A stretch of DNA of 64,000 nt from Rhodobacter sp. TJ_12 (GTDB taxonomy: Bacteria > Pseudomonadota > Alphaproteobacteria > Rhodobacterales > Rhodobacteraceae), in NCBI RefSeq assembly GCF_020023995.1, contig NZ_NRRD01000008.1, forward strand, positions 1-64,000, given 5' to 3'. A model generated the notes under the pieces. It did not search any database and was not told the DNA's origin. It worked only from the letters and a program-made list of their open reading frames with translations. Positions 16,289-26,152 of this stretch are shown here, piece by piece. The position numbers and the translations under genes are program-made. Every line of letters begins with the position of its first letter. Positions within the stretch are counted from its first letter, which is position 1.

Positions 16289-19200
16289 ATGATTTTTCGT
16301 ACGCGCCTCTCGTTGGGGCTGAAACTTCCGCTTATGCTTGTGGCCATTGCGATGGTTGCGCTGACGGTGATGGGGGTCTCTTCCTATCGTGAAGCGCGCG
16401 CGCTTTTGGCGGAAGAAGCAAACCAACGGCTGGAACGCACGCTCGAATCACGCGCGCAGGCGCTTGAGCAATGGGCGGGCCAGCTTCAATCCGAACTGGC
16501 TGCGATGGCCGCCAATTCAGGCACACAGCGCCTGATGCGCGATTTTGCCAATAGCTGGAAAATGCTGGGCGAGGGCGCGGCGGACAATCTGCGCACCGCG
16601 TGGGTCGAGACCAACCCGAACCCGCCGCAAGAACGTTGGAAGCTCGATTTCGCAGGCGATATCAATGATTTCGGCATTGTGCATCGGCGCGCCCATCCGG
16701 GCTTCGTGACGCTGGCCGACGAAAAGAAACTGCATGATCTCTATTTCATCGATGTCTCGGGCCATGTGATCTATTCGCTGCGCAAAGATGCCGATTTCGC
16801 CGCCGATCTGACGGATCCGGCTTTGGCCGATGGCGCGCTGGCGCAAACCGTGGCGCAAGCGCTGGCTGGGGCCGAGGCCGATTCAGCCGTGTCCGATTTC
16901 ACCACTTTGGCCGATGGGCAGCGGGGGCTTTACCTTGCGCATGCGATCCGCTCGGAACAGGGTGTCGTGCTGGGCGTTTTGGCCTTTGCCACAGGGCTGG
17001 AGCCTTTGGCGGGCATTTTGACGATGGAAAGTTCGCTGGGCGAGACCGGGCAGGCCTATCTGGTCGATGCGGCGGCGCAACTGCAAAGCCCGTTGCGTCT
17101 GGCCGCGCAGCCCGCGCCGGGCGCCGATGTGCGCAATGGCGCAGTTTCGGCGGCGCTGGCGGGCGAAACCGGCCGCTCGGTCCATCAAGGCGTTGATGGC
17201 CGCAAGGTGGCCGGGGTGCATATGCCGCTTACGCTCTTTGGGCGTGCGATGGGGCTAGTGGTCGAACAAGACGAAGCCGAGGTCGTGGCCCCGGCGCGGC
17301 AGCTGGCCAACAAGCAAATGCTCAATGCGCTGTGGCTGATCGCGATGCTGGCGGGGATGTCGGCATGGATGGCGCGCGGCATTGCGCGCCCGGCGCACCG
17401 GCTGGCCGGGGCAGTGGGGCGGCTTTCGCGCGGCGATCACGCCGTTGAGGTGCCCGCGACCGAGCGCGGCGATGAATTGGGCGAAATCGCCCAAGCCTTG
17501 GACGCGCTGCGCGGCGATCTGGCGGCCAGCCACGAAACCCAGCGCGCGGCGACGATTCAGGGCACCGCGTTCCAAAATTCCTCTGCCGCGCTGATGGTGG
17601 TCGGCCCCGATCTGATGATCTGCTATGCCAACAGCGCGCTGACCAAGCTTGTACAGGCCAAGCTCGACGATTTTAAGATCGCCAGCCCGACGCTTGATCC
17701 CGAGAAGCTGGTGGGTGTGTCGCTGAGCGCGCTTTATCCGCTCTCGCCCGAGATTGAAGCGCGCCTTGCCGATCCGAAGCAATTGCCGTTCCGCCGCGAC
17801 GTAGCGGTGGGCGCGGGGCGCTATGGCGTTGATTTTTCAGAAATTCGCGCGCCCGACAACGCGTTGATGGGCTATGTCGTCGAATGGCGCGACGTGACCG
17901 AATTGCGGATGACGCGTGCGTTGCTCAATGCGCTCGATTCCACCCAGCTGATGCTTGAATTCTCGCCCAAGGGGCAGGTCACGCGCGGCAATGACAATAT
18001 CCTTGCTGCGCTTGGCCTCAGCGCCGCTGACCTGCTGGGCCGTGACCATGCCGGGCTGATTGATGGCGATGGCGATTTGGCCGGGTTCTGGGACCGGCTG
18101 GAGCGGCTGGAGCCGGTGATCGGGCGGTTCGTGCTGCAAGGGGCCGATGGCCGTGCAGTCGTGGCCGAAGGCAGCGTGACCCCGGTGCCCGATCGGGCTG
18201 GCACGATGCTGAAAATCGTCATGATCGCCAATGACATCACCCAAGCCCAAGCCGCGTTGGCGGCCGCGCAGGCGCGCAACGAAGCGATGCTGGTGGGGCA
18301 GCGCGCCGTGGTCGAAGGGCTGCGCGTCGGGCTGGACCATCTGGCACGCGGCAATCTCAACAGCCGCATCGAAACCGTCTTCCCCGCCGAATACGAACAA
18401 TTGCGCACCGATTTCAACAAGGCCGCCAGCACTTTGGCCGAGGCGATGGCGGTGGTGATCGATTGCGCCCATTCGATCGATGGCGAGGTGAACGAGATCA
18501 ACAATGCCGCCGCCGATCTTGCACAGCGCACCGAAAAACAAGCGGGCACGCTGGCCGAAACGGTGACCGCACTCGATCAGCTTACCTCTTCGGTGGGCAC
18601 CGCAAGTGCCGGGATTTCCGAGGCAGATCAAATGGTTGAAGGCGCACGGGTCAGTGCCGAAAGCTCGGGCCAGGTGGTGCAACAGGCCGTGGCGGCGATG
18701 GGCGAAATCGCGCAAAGCTCGGAGAAGATTTCGCGCATCATCTCGGTGATCGAGGATATCGCTTTCCAGACCAATCTCTTGGCGCTCAATGCTGGGGTCG
18801 AAGCCGCCCGCGCGGGCGAAGCGGGGCGTGGCTTTGCGGTTGTTGCCTCAGAGGTGCGCGCGCTGGCGCAACGCTCTTCGGATGCGGCACAAGAAATCGA
18901 CACGCTGATTTCCACCTCGTCTGACCATGTGCGCCGCGGCGTCGATCTGGTGGGCGAAACCGGGCAAGCGCTGACGGGTATTTTGGGGTCGGTCAATGAG
19001 ATCGCGGCGCGGGTGTCGAAAATCGCCAGCTCGGCGCGCGAACAATCCTCGGGTCTGAACGAGATCAACAATGCGATGATCCAGCTTGATCAGGTGACCC
19101 AGCAAAACGCCGCGATGTTTGAAGAAACGACGGCGGCGGCGCAGGCGCTGAGCCAAGGCGTGCAAGTGCTGACCACGACGACCGCGCGTTTCGATGCCGC

Positions 19201-19477
19201 CCCGGAAGGCAAAGCACACGCCAAGACAGCCGCCAGCGCAGCACCGGCGGCGGCCCCGGCGGCCGCAAAACCTGTGGCACAGGCTTCTGCCAAGCCCGCC
19301 CCCGCGAAGACCGGTCCTGCGAAACCTGCGGCGCAAGCCGCCGCCCCAGCCTCGAAACCGGCAAAGCCGCCCGCCCCGGCCAATCGGCCCGCACCGAATC
19401 CGGCCGCCGCGCCCGCGCCGCGCAGCAACGGGGCGCTCGCGCTCAAGCCCGAAGCTGGGGATTGGGAAGATTTTTAA
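16289..19477 (+). CDS. Methyl-accepting chemotaxis protein with PAS domains
   Basis: Membrane chemoreceptor, about 1062 residues, longer than most. Order: membrane segment 1 (about 11-31), large periplasmic sensor region (about 32-340), membrane segment 2 (about 343-361), HAMP (to about 415), two PAS-like segments (about 425-660), a second HAMP-like helix pair (about 680-735), and the signalling coiled coil with the conserved tip [20 protein letters not shown] (about 820). Then comes an Ala/Pro-rich flexible tail ending in DWEDF, which resembles the CheR/CheB tethering pentapeptide NWETF. The start at 16289 is preceded by GGAG; an upstream in-frame codon at 16235 is less likely. cheB and cheD follow on the same strand. 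Confidence 0.92.
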   Translation: MIFRTRLSLGLKLPLMLVAIAMVALTVMGVSSYREARALLAEEANQRLERTLESRAQALEQWAGQLQSELAAMAANSGTQRLMRDFANSWKMLGEGAADNLRTAWVETNPNPPQERWKLDFAGDINDFGIVHRRAHPGFVTLADEKKLHDLYFIDVSGHVIYSLRKDADFAADLTDPALADGALAQTVAQALAGAEADSAVSDFTTLADGQRGLYLAHAIRSEQGVVLGVLAFATGLEPLAGILTMESSLGETGQAYLVDAAAQLQSPLRLAAQPAPGADVRNGAVSAALAGETGRSVHQGVDGRKVAGVHMPLTLFGRAMGLVVEQDEAEVVAPARQLANKQMLNALWLIAMLAGMSAWMARGIARPAHRLAGAVGRLSRGDHAVEVPATERGDELGEIAQALDALRGDLAASHETQRAATIQGTAFQNSSAALMVVGPDLMICYANSALTKLVQAKLDDFKIASPTLDPEKLVGVSLSALYPLSPEIEARLADPKQLPFRRDVAVGAGRYGVDFSEIRAPDNALMGYVVEWRDVTELRMTRALLNALDSTQLMLEFSPKGQVTRGNDNILAALGLSAADLLGRDHAGLIDGDGDLAGFWDRLERLEPVIGRFVLQGADGRAVVAEGSVTPVPDRAGTMLKIVMIANDITQAQAALAAAQARNEAMLVGQRAVVEGLRVGLDHLARGNLNSRIETVFPAEYEQLRTDFNKAASTLAEAMAVVIDCAHSIDGEVNEINNAAADLAQRTEKQAGTLAETVTALDQLTSSVGTASAGISEADQMVEGARVSAESSGQVVQQAVAAMGEIAQSSEKISRIISVIEDIAFQTNLLALNAGVEAARAGEAGRGFAVVASEVRALAQRSSDAAQEIDTLISTSSDHVRRGVDLVGETGQALTGILGSVNEIAARVSKIASSAREQSSGLNEINNAMIQLDQVTQQNAAMFEETTAAAQALSQGVQVLTTTTARFDAAPEGKAHAKTAASAAPAAAPAAAKPVAQASAKPAPAKTGPAKPAAQAAAPASKPAKPPAPANRPAPNPAAAPAPRSNGALALKPEAGDWEDF

Positions 19478-19525
19478 CACGAATGCGCGAAAACATACCG
19501 AGCTCACATTAGAACGAGAGTGCCC

Positions 19526-20587
19526 ATGACACCGAAACGCGTCCTTATCGTGGATGACTCGCCCACCATCCGGGCTTTGCTGCACAACCAGCTTTCGCAG
19601 GACCCCCGGATTGAAGTGGTGGGCGAAGCCTGCGATCCGTTCGATGCGCGCGAAAAAATCAAGGCGCTCTCGCCCGATGTGCTGACGCTTGATGTGGAAA
19701 TGCCGCGTATGAACGGGCTGGAATTCCTAGAAAAGCTGATGCGGCTGCGACCGATGCCGGTGGTGATGATCTCCACCGAAACGCAAAAAGGCTCTGCCGC
19801 GGCGCTGGAGGCTTTGTCGCTTGGGGCGGTGGAATGCATCGGCAAACCGAGCTTTGGCCAGTTGGCCGATACGTTTGCGCATCTGGCCGATCTGCTGGTG
19901 GTGGCGGCGAATGCTCGGCTGCGCAGCCCCGGTCCGCGTGCGCAGATCGCCCCGGCGGTCGATTTCAACTGGAACGGCCATTATGTGCTGATCGGGTCTT
20001 CGACCGGCGGCGTCGATGCGCTGGAAACCTATTTGTCGTCTTATCCGCGCAACTGCCCGCCGACGCTGATCACCCAGCATATGCCCGAGGGCTTTCTGGC
20101 CTCTTTCGCGCGCCGGCTCGATAGCAAGATGCAACCGACCGTCAGCCTTGCGCAAGAGGGGGCGCCGCTTGCCCCGGGCCATGTCTATCTGGCGCCCGGG
20201 GGCGATTATCACTTGGCCGTTTCGGGGCGTGAAGCCCCCAAATGCCATCTGATCGCCTCGGAAAAGCGCAACGGGCACCGGCCCTCGGTCGAGGTGCTGT
20301 TCGACAGCGCTGTGCCGATTGCCCGGCGCTGCGTCGGTGTGATGCTGACGGGCATGGGCAAGGATGGCGCCGAGGCAATGGTGCGTCTGCGTCAAGCAGG
20401 GGCGCGGTGCTTTGCCCAAGACGAGGCCAGCTCGGTCGTTTTCGGCATGCCGCGCGCGGCGCTGGAACTGGGCGCCGCAGAGAAAGCTTTGCCGATTGGG
20501 CAGATGGCCGGTCAGGTTCTTAAATTGTGTAGTGGTACCAGTAACAGTGGAAGCGCGATGACATTCAATTCTGTTCGGAGGGCCTGA
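19526..20587 (+). CDS. cheB: CheB protein-glutamate methylesterase
   Basis: Removes methyl groups from (and can deamidate) chemoreceptors; activated by CheA. About 353 residues: receiver domain (RVLIVDDSPTIRALL, LTLDVEMPRMNG, phosphorylated Asp56), linker, then the methylesterase with the catalytic triad in LIGSSTGGVDAL (Ser), ITQHMPEGF (His) and MLTGMGKDGAEAM (Asp). A GTG two codons upstream (19520) could also start the frame, but ATG 19526 has the better spacing to GAACGAGAG. It sits directly behind the receptor gene. Confidence 0.95.
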   Translation: MTPKRVLIVDDSPTIRALLHNQLSQDPRIEVVGEACDPFDAREKIKALSPDVLTLDVEMPRMNGLEFLEKLMRLRPMPVVMISTETQKGSAAALEALSLGAVECIGKPSFGQLADTFAHLADLLVVAANARLRSPGPRAQIAPAVDFNWNGHYVLIGSSTGGVDALETYLSSYPRNCPPTLITQHMPEGFLASFARRLDSKMQPTVSLAQEGAPLAPGHVYLAPGGDYHLAVSGREAPKCHLIASEKRNGHRPSVEVLFDSAVPIARRCVGVMLTGMGKDGAEAMVRLRQAGARCFAQDEASSVVFGMPRAALELGAAEKALPIGQMAGQVLKLCSGTSNSGSAMTFNSVRRA

Positions 20588-20591
20588 TAAT

Positions 20592-21119
20592 ATGACGGCA
20601 CAAAAAAAGACCCTTCATATCGCGCAGGGCGAATTCGCCACGGCGCGCGGGCCCGATCCCTCGATCTCGACAATCCTTGGCTCTTGCGTGGCGACCTGTC
20701 TTTATGACGAGCAGGCTCAGGTTGGGGGCATGAACCATTTCCTGCTGCCCGATGGCGCGGGGGCTTCGCTCAACTCGGCGCGCTTTGGTGTCAACGCGAT
20801 GGAGCTTTTGATCAACGCGCTGATCAAGGAAGGCGCGAACCGGTCGCGGCTGAAGGCCAAGGTCTTTGGCGGCGGGCGGATGATCGCGGGCTTGTCGGAT
20901 GTAGGGGCGAAAAACGCAAGTTTCGTGCTCGATTTCCTGCGCCGTGAGCAGATCGAATGTACCGGGCAAAGCCTTGGCGGCACGCAGGCGCGCCGGGTCG
21001 AGTTCTGGCCGGGCAGCGGGCGTGCCCGCCAGCGGCTTTTGGGCGAAACCCAAGTGGTCGAGACGCCGCCGCCGAAAGTGGCACCGGCTCCGGCCGGGGG
21101 GGGGCTCGAACTGTTCTGA
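20592..21119 (+). CDS. cheD: CheD chemoreceptor glutamine deamidase
   Basis: 175-residue deamidase that converts receptor Gln to Glu. The catalytic Cys32 is in ILGSCVATCLYD and the catalytic His49 in GGMNHFLLPDG; VFGGGRMI is also typical. It begins four bases after cheB and is followed by a strong terminator, so it ends the mcp-cheB-cheD unit. In Bacillus CheD also partners CheC; no CheC is visible here. Confidence 0.95.
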   Translation: MTAQKKTLHIAQGEFATARGPDPSISTILGSCVATCLYDEQAQVGGMNHFLLPDGAGASLNSARFGVNAMELLINALIKEGANRSRLKAKVFGGGRMIAGLSDVGAKNASFVLDFLRREQIECTGQSLGGTQARRVEFWPGSGRARQRLLGETQVVETPPPKVAPAPAGGGLELF

Positions 21120-21150
21120 GCCCGAAACCACACCTTTGCGGGTCTTTGGC

Positions 21151-21175
21151 GGCCGCCCTTCGGGGCGGCCTTTTT
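21151..21175 (+). terminator. Intrinsic terminator of mcp-cheB-cheD
   Basis: GGCCGCCC, TTCG tetraloop, GGGCGGCC, TTTTT: a textbook 8-bp stem with a T run. Confidence 0.9.
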
Positions 21176-21247
21176 GGTGGCCAGTCGAATGGGGCGATGG
21201 CACGCCTGACGGTTGCACACCGAAGGCGCCCGCAAGGCAACAGGCAT

Positions 21248-21269
21248 AAAAAAACCGGGCAACGCCCGG
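21248..21269 (-). terminator. Intrinsic terminator of the minus-strand chemotaxis operon
   Basis: On the minus strand CCGGGC, GTT loop, GCCCGG is followed by seven T. It lies about 80 bases beyond the last gene and faces the cheD terminator. Confidence 0.85.
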
Positions 21270-21351
21270 AGCAACGCCCCAAGGGGACGCAGTGCAAAGA
21301 TGACCGCCGCCGATCCTGTCGCGGCGCGGCGGCGGTGCTATGTCGGGTGGC

Positions 21352-21741
21352 TCAGAACCACTGGATTTCTCCGGTGTCTTCTTCTTCGACCACGTGTCGT
21401 TCGTGGCCCGGGTCCAGATTGTTGGCCAGTTCATGCAGCCGCAGCCGCGACAGCAGCGGCACCGCATGCAGTTTGACATCTTGCGGCATCTCGGTCGACA
21501 CCGCCGCCATCAAACGGCCCAGATCCTCAAGCGCTTGGGTGATCCGGTCGATGCCCTGAAGGCCCCGGATCGCCTCGATATCGGTGTGTTCGGCAAAATG
21601 GCACATCGACAGCGCGCGCTGCACCTCTGCCGAAAGACGCGCCAAGGTGTCCAGCTCGTCGCCAACGCGGGCGGCCAGCGCATCGAGCGGCAGATCCCTG
21701 CGCTCGACCGCTTGGGCCATCAGGGGGGCCAGATCCATCAT
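21352..21741 (-). CDS. Small helical chemotaxis protein, possible CheZ-like CheY phosphatase
   Basis: 129 residues, predicted mostly helical, last gene of the STAS-cheYAWRY operon with ATGA overlap to cheY. Residues 58-74 read AIRGLQGIDRITQALED. The LQ-x-x-D-x-x-x-Q pattern (Asp65, Gln69) matches the D-x-x-x-Q catalytic motif of CheZ-type phosphatases. The C-terminus ends in an acidic linker and GEIQWF, an aromatic tail like the CheY-binding peptide of CheZ. Neither feature proves function, and overall length is shorter than CheZ (about 214). Otherwise it is an uncharacterised chemotaxis-operon protein. Confidence 0.6.
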   Translation of the reverse strand: MMDLAPLMAQAVERRDLPLDALAARVGDELDTLARLSAEVQRALSMCHFAEHTDIEAIRGLQGIDRITQALEDLGRLMAAVSTEMPQDVKLHAVPLLSRLRLHELANNLDPGHERHVVEEEDTGEIQWF

Positions 21742-22124
21742 AGCCGCCCCACCACCTGCTCGATGCAGCCACGCAGGTCTTGCGGCGTGAAGGGCTTTTT
21801 CAGGAAGTTGTTCATCCCCAGACGTTTGCCGGTCTCGATGATTTCGCGATCGGCACGCCCGGTGATCAGGATGAAGCCCAACCCCTTGGTGCGCGCGTTC
21901 GAGCGCAGCGCATGCAGCAGTTGCAGCCCATCCATGCCCGGCATGTTATAATCCGAGATCACCAGGTGAACCGGCGTCTTTTCAAGGATTTGCAGGGCGC
22001 CCGGGCCGTCGGTGGCGGTGCCCACCTGACGGATCCCGAACGAATCGAGGGCTTGCGTGATCAGACCACGCGAGGTGGACATATCGTCCACAACCATGAT
22101 CCGAATTTGGTCTCTCAGTGCCAT
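21738..22124 (-). CDS. cheY: CheY-type response regulator
   Basis: Single receiver domain, 128 residues: IMVVDDMSTSRGL (acidic pocket), ISDYNMPGMDG with phosphorylated Asp58, ILITGRAD (switch Thr) and LKKPFTPQDL (conserved Lys). Expected to bind the flagellar motor or act as a phosphate sink. It overlaps cheR by 10 bases upstream and the possible phosphatase gene by ATGA downstream. Confidence 0.92.
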   Translation of the reverse strand: MALRDQIRIMVVDDMSTSRGLITQALDSFGIRQVGTATDGPGALQILEKTPVHLVISDYNMPGMDGLQLLHALRSNARTKGLGFILITGRADREIIETGKRLGMNNFLKKPFTPQDLRGCIEQVVGRL

Positions 22125-22993
22125 TTCGGGCCTCCGTTCGGGCTTGCCGCTTCGGGCAACCGGTAAGTCGTGATGCCGGCGGTGGTCAGGGCTGTGCCGC
22201 CATCAAGCGGGACGCGCTCGGAATGGCCAACGAACAGCCAGCCGCCGGGGGCGAGTTGCGCCTCGAAGCGTTTCCAAAGCTTCGCCTGGTCTTCGGGGCT
22301 GAAGTAAATCACCACATTTCGGCAGAAGATGATGTCGAACTTGCCTTTCATCGGCCAGTTCTGGTGCAGGTTCAGCTCGTTGAAGCTGACCAAGGCACGC
22401 AGCGGCGGCACAATCCGCACCCCGCCTGCCTCAAGCTGCGCAAAGCGCTGCATCGGCTTCGGGATCGTGGCGAGCGTTGCCGCATCGTAAAGCGCTTCAC
22501 GACCGCGCGCGACCATTCGCGGGTCAATATCGGTGGCCAGAATGCGAATGTCGAGCTTGGCCAGATCCTGCGCCATATCGGCCAGCACCATGGCGATGGT
22601 GAACGCTTCTTGTCCGTTCGAACATCCTGCCGACCAGATCCGCACCTTCTGCCCCGCGCGTGCTTTGGCCAGCAGCGGCGGCAGCGCGGTGTTGCGCAGC
22701 GTGTCGAAATGGTGGTTTTCGCGGAAGAAATTGGTGACATTCGTGGTCAGCGCCGAGATCATCTCGCGCCGTTCATCCTGCCCCTCATCCGAGGTCACTA
22801 GCTTGATATAGCTGGCGTAATCTTTCAAACCAAGCGCGCGCAGGCGCTTGCCCAGACGCGACTGCACCATCGAGGCTTTGCCCGGCGCCAAGACGATCCC
22901 GGCATGTTCATAAAGAACCTGCGCGATCGTGCCGAGTTCGGCATCGCTGGGGGCATGGGCGCCGCCAAGGGGAAGGGGGCTCATGTTGGTCAT
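22115..22993 (-). CDS. cheR: CheR chemoreceptor methyltransferase
   Basis: SAM-dependent O-methyltransferase for receptor glutamates, 292 residues. The N-terminal helical domain (about 15-90) precedes the Rossmann domain with TNVTNFFRENHHF, VRIWSAGCSNGQEAFTIAM (SAM loop), ILATDIDPRM, FDIIFCRNVVIYF and LFVGHSE. The start overlaps the cheW stop by ATGA. The receptor in this locus ends in DWEDF, a plausible docking site for this enzyme. Confidence 0.95.
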   Translation of the reverse strand: MTNMSPLPLGGAHAPSDAELGTIAQVLYEHAGIVLAPGKASMVQSRLGKRLRALGLKDYASYIKLVTSDEGQDERREMISALTTNVTNFFRENHHFDTLRNTALPPLLAKARAGQKVRIWSAGCSNGQEAFTIAMVLADMAQDLAKLDIRILATDIDPRMVARGREALYDAATLATIPKPMQRFAQLEAGGVRIVPPLRALVSFNELNLHQNWPMKGKFDIIFCRNVVIYFSPEDQAKLWKRFEAQLAPGGWLFVGHSERVPLDGGTALTTAGITTYRLPEAASPNGGPKWH

Positions 22994-23457
22994 GCTGCCT
23001 CGACATTGTCGTCCGGCAGGACGGCGGAAAGATCGAGCACACGGATCATGCGGCCATCGACGATGGTCAGCGCCTGAATGAAGCTATGCGCGGCATCGGC
23101 GGCCAGTTCCGGCGGCGGTTGCAGCTCGGTGCGCGGCAGCGCCAGAATATCCGAGACCGCATTGACCAGAAGGCCTGCCGTCTGATTGCCCATCTGCACG
23201 ACGATGATGACATTGCGCGCATCACCCTCGACCGGCTCCATGCCCAGCCGCACCGACAGATCGACCACCGGCAACACGGTGCCGCGCAGGTTGATCACGC
23301 CGCGCACGTGATGGGGCGCATGGGGCAGGGGCGTGGCCCGTGTCCAGCCGCGGATTTCGCGCACCGACATAATGTCGACCGAGTATTCCTCATCCGCAAG
23401 CCGGAACGACAGAAGTTCAAGTTCGGAAGAGTTTTGCGAGCTTTTTTCCAGTTCCAT
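22990..23457 (-). CDS. cheW: CheW coupling protein
   Basis: 155-residue SH3-like adaptor linking receptors to CheA. Visible marks: LSFRLADEEYSVDIMSVREI, LPHAPHHVRGVINLRGTVLPVVDLSVRLG and VSDILALPRTELQPPP. It lies five bases downstream of cheA and overlaps cheR by ATGA. Confidence 0.95.
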   Translation of the reverse strand: MELEKSSQNSSELELLSFRLADEEYSVDIMSVREIRGWTRATPLPHAPHHVRGVINLRGTVLPVVDLSVRLGMEPVEGDARNVIIVVQMGNQTAGLLVNAVSDILALPRTELQPPPELAADAAHSFIQALTIVDGRMIRVLDLSAVLPDDNVEAA

Positions 23458-23462
23458 AACGG

Positions 23463-25775
23463 TTATCCTGCAAGAGCGAAGCTTTGGCTCCGGGTGCGAC
23501 CGGAAGCGTTGGAGACAAGATCGGCGGGGTCGAGGATCAGAGCGATCTGACCGTCGCCAAGGATGGTTGCGGCGGCAACGCCGGGAATGTGGCCATAGCT
23601 GCGTTGCAGCCCCTTAATGACCACCTGCCGCTGTTCGAGGATCGAATCGACCACCAGCGCCGAGCGGGAGCCGTTTTCTTGTGCCGTGAGCAGCACGATC
23701 CCACCGGCGTAGTTTTCCATCGGGGCCCGGTAGCCCAATTCGGCCCCCAGATCGTAAAGCGGCACGAAGGCGCCCCGCACATGGATGACATTGGTGTTCG
23801 GCCCAAGGGCGCGAATGTCTTCGTCGGTAAGCGTCGCGGTTTCCAAGATCGACGACAGCGGCACCACGAGCGTCTCATTCGCCACATTGACGACCATGCC
23901 ATCCAGCACGGCCAGCGTGAGCGGCAACGAGATCGAGAAGCGCGTGCCTTTGCCCGGCTCCGAGTGAATGGTGATCCGGCCACCAAGACCTTGGATCGCC
24001 TGCCGCACCACATCCATGCCGACGCCGCGGCCCGACAGCGCCGAGACCTGATCGGCGGTCGAGAAACCGGGCAGGAACAGAAGGTTGTCAATCTCGCTGT
24101 CGGACAGTTGCGCCTCGGCTGCGATCAGACCTTTTTTGATGGCAATGTCGCGCACTTTCGGGCGGTTGATGCCCGCGCCGTCATCGGTGATTTCAATCAC
24201 CACGCGGCCCGAACGATGCTGCGCGGACAGGGTGATCACCCCTTCGCGCGGCTTGCCAGCGGCTTCGCGTTTTTCCGGCGTTTCCAGACCATGGTCGACC
24301 GAGTTGCGGATCATATGGGTCAGCGGATCGGCCAGCCGTTCGATCACCGTTTTATCGACTTCGGTCGCTTCGCCTTCGGTGCGCAGGCGCACCTCTTTGC
24401 CCACGGCGGAAGAGGCTTCGCGCACAATCCGGCCCATCCGCTGGAACAGCGGTTTGACAGGTTGGGCGCGGATCATCATCACGCTGTCTTGGATATCGCG
24501 GGTCAACATCATAAAGGCTTCAAGCCCGGTCATCACCGCCGAGTTCGGCGGCAGCCCGGCCTCGGCCACGCTTTGCGCCAACATGGCTTGGTTGATCACC
24601 AATTCGCCGACAAGGTTCACCAGCCGGTCGATCCGGTCCAGATCGACCCGCACCGTTGCAGACGGTTCGGACGAATTTTCCTTGGCTGGGGCCGCATTGC
24701 CCTTGGGCACCGTGGCACCGGGGCCGGTGCTTGGCGCGCTGGCCGCCGGGGCGGGCGCGGGTTCCGCCGGGGCAATCGGCGCTGCGGTCGGTTCGGGCGT
24801 TTCCGCCAGATCCGCCAAAGAGGGCGGGTTATTCATCTCGACCCCCGAGGGGTTTTGCGGCGGGGCCGCCACCGGAGTGGGCGCGGGCATGCCCGGCATC
24901 GCGCCCGGCATCTCCAGCATCGGCTCCGAACCCGGTGTTGCGGCAAAAGGGTCCGCGCCAAGGTCTCCCATCGGCGGGGCCAAATCGGGCAGATCAAAGC
25001 CACCGGCGGGCGCATCGGCGCCGCCGCTGGTGATCTCCAGCTCGCAAACGTCTTCCACGAAATCGAACACTTCACGAATGTCGAAATCGGTCACATCGCC
25101 GGTGATCTCGACCACCCATTCAAGGCAGGCGGCTTCGGGATCAAGCGTGTCAAGCGCGGGCAGGGCCGACAGATCGCAGCTTGTTTTGCACTCGCCCAGC
25201 TTGGCGAGCGCGCGCAGCAGATGCAAAGGCTCATTGCCTGAGGCATAAAGCGCCGCACTGGGTTTGAACCGCACGGTCCAGACCGGCAGCGCCGGCGTGG
25301 CGCCTTCGTCTTCGGCGGGGCCGAAATCGAAGCTAAGTCCCATCGGCTGGAAGTCGGTGGCTTCTTCGATATCTTCTTCGACCGGCGCACCGCCCATCAG
25401 CGCCTCAAGCGCGACAAGGCAGGGCTCAGACCCATCGGGCGGCGGGGCGCCATCGCGGGCCGCGCGCACTTGGTCTTGCAACAGATCCGCTGCCTGGAAG
25501 AACAGCTTCATCGCTTCGGGCGTGATCGGCATCCGGCCGCAACGCACCTCGTCCATGACGGTTTCATAACGGTGCGCGAAACCCACCAGCGCGTCGAGGC
25601 CAAACGCCCCGGCCCCGCCCTTGATGGAATGCACCGCGCGGAAGACGACGTTGATCGTCTCATTGTCATGGCTACCTTCGTCCATATCGGACAGGGCATC
25701 TTGCAGGCTTTCGAGCAATTCTTCGCATTCGACGAAGAAACTGGCCCGGATTTCTGCCATCGGGTCCGTTGCCAT
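23463..25775 (-). CDS. cheA: CheA chemotaxis histidine kinase
   Basis: 770 residues. Hpt domain first (about 5-110) with phosphorylated His49 in FRAVHSIKGGAGAFG. A CheY-binding region and a Pro/Ala-rich linker (about 270-370) follow, then the dimerisation helices (VDLDRIDRLVNLVGELVI), the ATPase domain (HMIRNSVDHGLE, DDGAGI, GRGVGMDVV, GKGTRFSISLPLTLA) and the CheW-like regulatory domain at the end. GGAG precedes the ATG at 25775. It phosphorylates the CheY proteins and CheB encoded around it. Confidence 0.97.
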   Translation of the reverse strand: MATDPMAEIRASFFVECEELLESLQDALSDMDEGSHDNETINVVFRAVHSIKGGAGAFGLDALVGFAHRYETVMDEVRCGRMPITPEAMKLFFQAADLLQDQVRAARDGAPPPDGSEPCLVALEALMGGAPVEEDIEEATDFQPMGLSFDFGPAEDEGATPALPVWTVRFKPSAALYASGNEPLHLLRALAKLGECKTSCDLSALPALDTLDPEAACLEWVVEITGDVTDFDIREVFDFVEDVCELEITSGGADAPAGGFDLPDLAPPMGDLGADPFAATPGSEPMLEMPGAMPGMPAPTPVAAPPQNPSGVEMNNPPSLADLAETPEPTAAPIAPAEPAPAPAASAPSTGPGATVPKGNAAPAKENSSEPSATVRVDLDRIDRLVNLVGELVINQAMLAQSVAEAGLPPNSAVMTGLEAFMMLTRDIQDSVMMIRAQPVKPLFQRMGRIVREASSAVGKEVRLRTEGEATEVDKTVIERLADPLTHMIRNSVDHGLETPEKREAAGKPREGVITLSAQHRSGRVVIEITDDGAGINRPKVRDIAIKKGLIAAEAQLSDSEIDNLLFLPGFSTADQVSALSGRGVGMDVVRQAIQGLGGRITIHSEPGKGTRFSISLPLTLAVLDGMVVNVANETLVVPLSSILETATLTDEDIRALGPNTNVIHVRGAFVPLYDLGAELGYRAPMENYAGGIVLLTAQENGSRSALVVDSILEQRQVVIKGLQRSYGHIPGVAAATILGDGQIALILDPADLVSNASGRTRSQSFALAG

Positions 25776-25786
25776 AGGTATTCTCC

Positions 25787-26152
25787 TTAACCGGCGACCA
25801 TCTGCAGCGCCTTGACCAGCTTCGGCGGGTCAAACGGCTTCACGATCCAGCCCGTCGCGCCAGCGGCACGCGCACGCGCTTTCAGCTCGGGGGCGGATTC
25901 AGTGGTCAGCACGAGGATCGGCGTCCCACGGTGTTTGTCTTGCTGGCGGACCGCTTCGATGAAGCCAAAGCCATCAAGACGCGGCATGTTGATGTCAGAG
26001 ATGATCGCATCGGGCGCGATCCCCTCCAGCACCTCAAGCCCATGCACGCCGTCCTCGGCGAGATGGAGGTTGATGCCAGCTTCGCTCAGGGCGAGCTTGA
26101 GCATGTCGCGGATGGTGCGGCTGTCATCGACGGCCAGGACTGTCAGGCTCAT
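25787..26152 (-). CDS. cheY: CheY-type response regulator (first in operon)
   Basis: 121-residue stand-alone receiver: LAVDDSRTIRDMLKL, ISDINMPRLDG with Asp53 as phosphorylation site, VLTTESA (switch Thr) and WIVKPFDPPKL. It is distinct in sequence from the second cheY in the same operon, so the two probably divide motor binding and phosphate-sink roles. The start overlaps the STAS gene stop by ATGA. Confidence 0.92.
   Translation of the reverse strand: MSLTVLAVDDSRTIRDMLKLALSEAGINLHLAEDGVHGLEVLEGIAPDAIISDINMPRLDGFGFIEAVRQQDKHRGTPILVLTTESAPELKARARAAGATGWIVKPFDPPKLVKALQMVAG

Noticed and set aside
23484-25241. Plus-strand frames (up to 585 codons) opposite cheA
   Set aside because: Antisense to an intact cheA; composition is that of a reverse-complement shadow.
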